Below, piece after piece: positions 5,582 to 5,736 of a stretch of DNA of 5,736 nt; position 1 is the first letter of the stretch, and each line of letters starts with the position of its first letter. Below the pieces are notes generated by a model. That model searched no databases and was not told the origin of the DNA. It worked only from the letters and a program-made list of their open reading frames with translations. The stretch covers positions 1 to 5,736 of the forward strand of contig JAGUYV010000073.1 of assembly GCA_020061125.1 (NCBI GenBank), in the 5' to 3' direction. The translations under genes and the position numbers were made by a program. The DNA is from a bacterium. Lineage in GTDB: Bacteria; UBP15; UBA6099; DSWB01.

Positions 5582-5618
5582 CCTCTGCGTCCTCTGCGCA
5601 CCCCTGCGCCCTCTGCGT
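5582..5618. repeat. CCTCTGCGY short tandem array
   Basis: Four 9-bp units start at 5582, 5591, 5601 and 5610, at intervals of 9, 10 and 9 bp. They read CCTCTGCGT, CCTCTGCGC, CCCCTGCGC and CCTCTGCGT, so three of the four share the core CCTCTGCG exactly. It is non-coding. Confidence 0.8.
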
Positions 5619-5649
5619 CAATCCTTATCTCGATTTTCACGAGCAGCAC

Positions 5650-5736
5650 CTATAGCAATTCCACGGCAAATGGCTGGCCCGTGTCGCCGATGGTGACCGT
5701 GGCGGTCTGCGTGTCCGGGTCGTAGTCCCAGGCGGA
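5650..5736 (-). CDS. C-terminal end of an unidentified protein (5' end outside window)
   Basis: On the minus strand an open frame enters from the window edge and runs 28 codons to a TAG (5652-5650). The ending YDPDTQTATVTIG followed by DTGQPFAVELL alternates polar and hydrophobic residues, as in a closing beta-sandwich. Such strands are common at the C-termini of glycoside hydrolases and other secreted enzymes. That resemblance is weak, and I assign no function. Codon choice is G/C-ending, as in the other genes here, and the frame continues cleanly to the edge. The gene converges on the nucleotidyltransferase, with a 310-bp gap between the stop codons. Confidence 0.55.
   Translation of the reverse strand, partial: SAWDYDPDTQTATVTIGDTGQPFAVELL

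Larger units (their letters stand above)
5369..5649. other. Repeat-rich non-coding gap between converging genes
   Basis: No gene is supported in this gap. Open frames on both strands exist, but they run through repeats and give low-complexity translations. It contains a CCAAT/ATTGG short inverted repeat (5380-5393), a CCCCCTGTGGTTA phrase followed by T-rich sequence (5466-5498), a hairpin (5523-5544), a CCTCTGCGY tandem array (5582-5618), and ATTTTCACGA at 5633-5642, shared with 5353-5362. I see no hairpin followed directly by a T-run on either strand, so termination of the two converging genes is unexplained. Confidence 0.65.

Noticed and set aside
5582-5618. CRISPR array
   Set aside because: Units are only 9 bp with essentially no spacers; there are no repeats of CRISPR length and no cas genes in view.
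5385-5696. Overlapping small open frames on both strands in the convergent gap
   Set aside because: Their translations arise from the CCTCTGCGY array and other repeats, they have no clear ribosome-binding sites, and one runs into the minus-strand gene end.

Overview
The window comes from a GC-rich bacterial genome. Coding sequence is dense and strongly G/C-ending, and the promoters are sigma70-like with 17-bp spacers. The tRNA gene does not encode its 3' CCA, which argues against the CCA-encoding gammaproteobacterial model. The intergenic gaps contain degenerate short-period repeats of a kind I associate, from memory only, with large environmental genomes such as Planctomycetes, Verrucomicrobia, Lentisphaerae or Hydrogenedentes. 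I cannot fix the phylum from the sequence.

Layout: (1) 1-143, the last 46 codons of a membrane protein on +. (2) 144-526, a non-coding gap with a C5/G5 hairpin repeat, an ACGAAT-periodic repeat and a promoter just before purC. (3) 527-1321, purC (SAICAR synthetase, 264 aa), with some departures from the canonical family motifs. (4) 1338-1580, a self-contained tRNA-Ser(GGA) unit: near-consensus promoter, leader with a small hairpin, class II tRNA and a strong intrinsic terminator. (5) 1581-1879, a gap with a degenerate repeat, then a promoter and a GC-rich leader hairpin. (6) 1880-4582, a 900-aa membrane-anchored or exported penicillin acylase family (S45, Ntn-hydrolase) precursor. (7) 4614-5339, a 241-aa sugar-nucleotide nucleotidyltransferase 31 bp downstream and probably cotranscribed. 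(8) 5339-5649, a repeat-filled convergent gap. (9) 5650-5736, the last 28 codons of an unidentified protein on -.

The complete genes look like ordinary chromosomal functions: purine synthesis, a tRNA, an amide hydrolase acting outside the cytoplasm, and NDP-sugar synthesis. I see no defence system, mobile element, CRISPR array or biosynthetic cluster. What known genes do not explain is the set of 9-11-bp periodic repeats that recurs in all three large gaps. One 30-bp element occurs in two of them, and its second copy begins on the last base of a stop codon.
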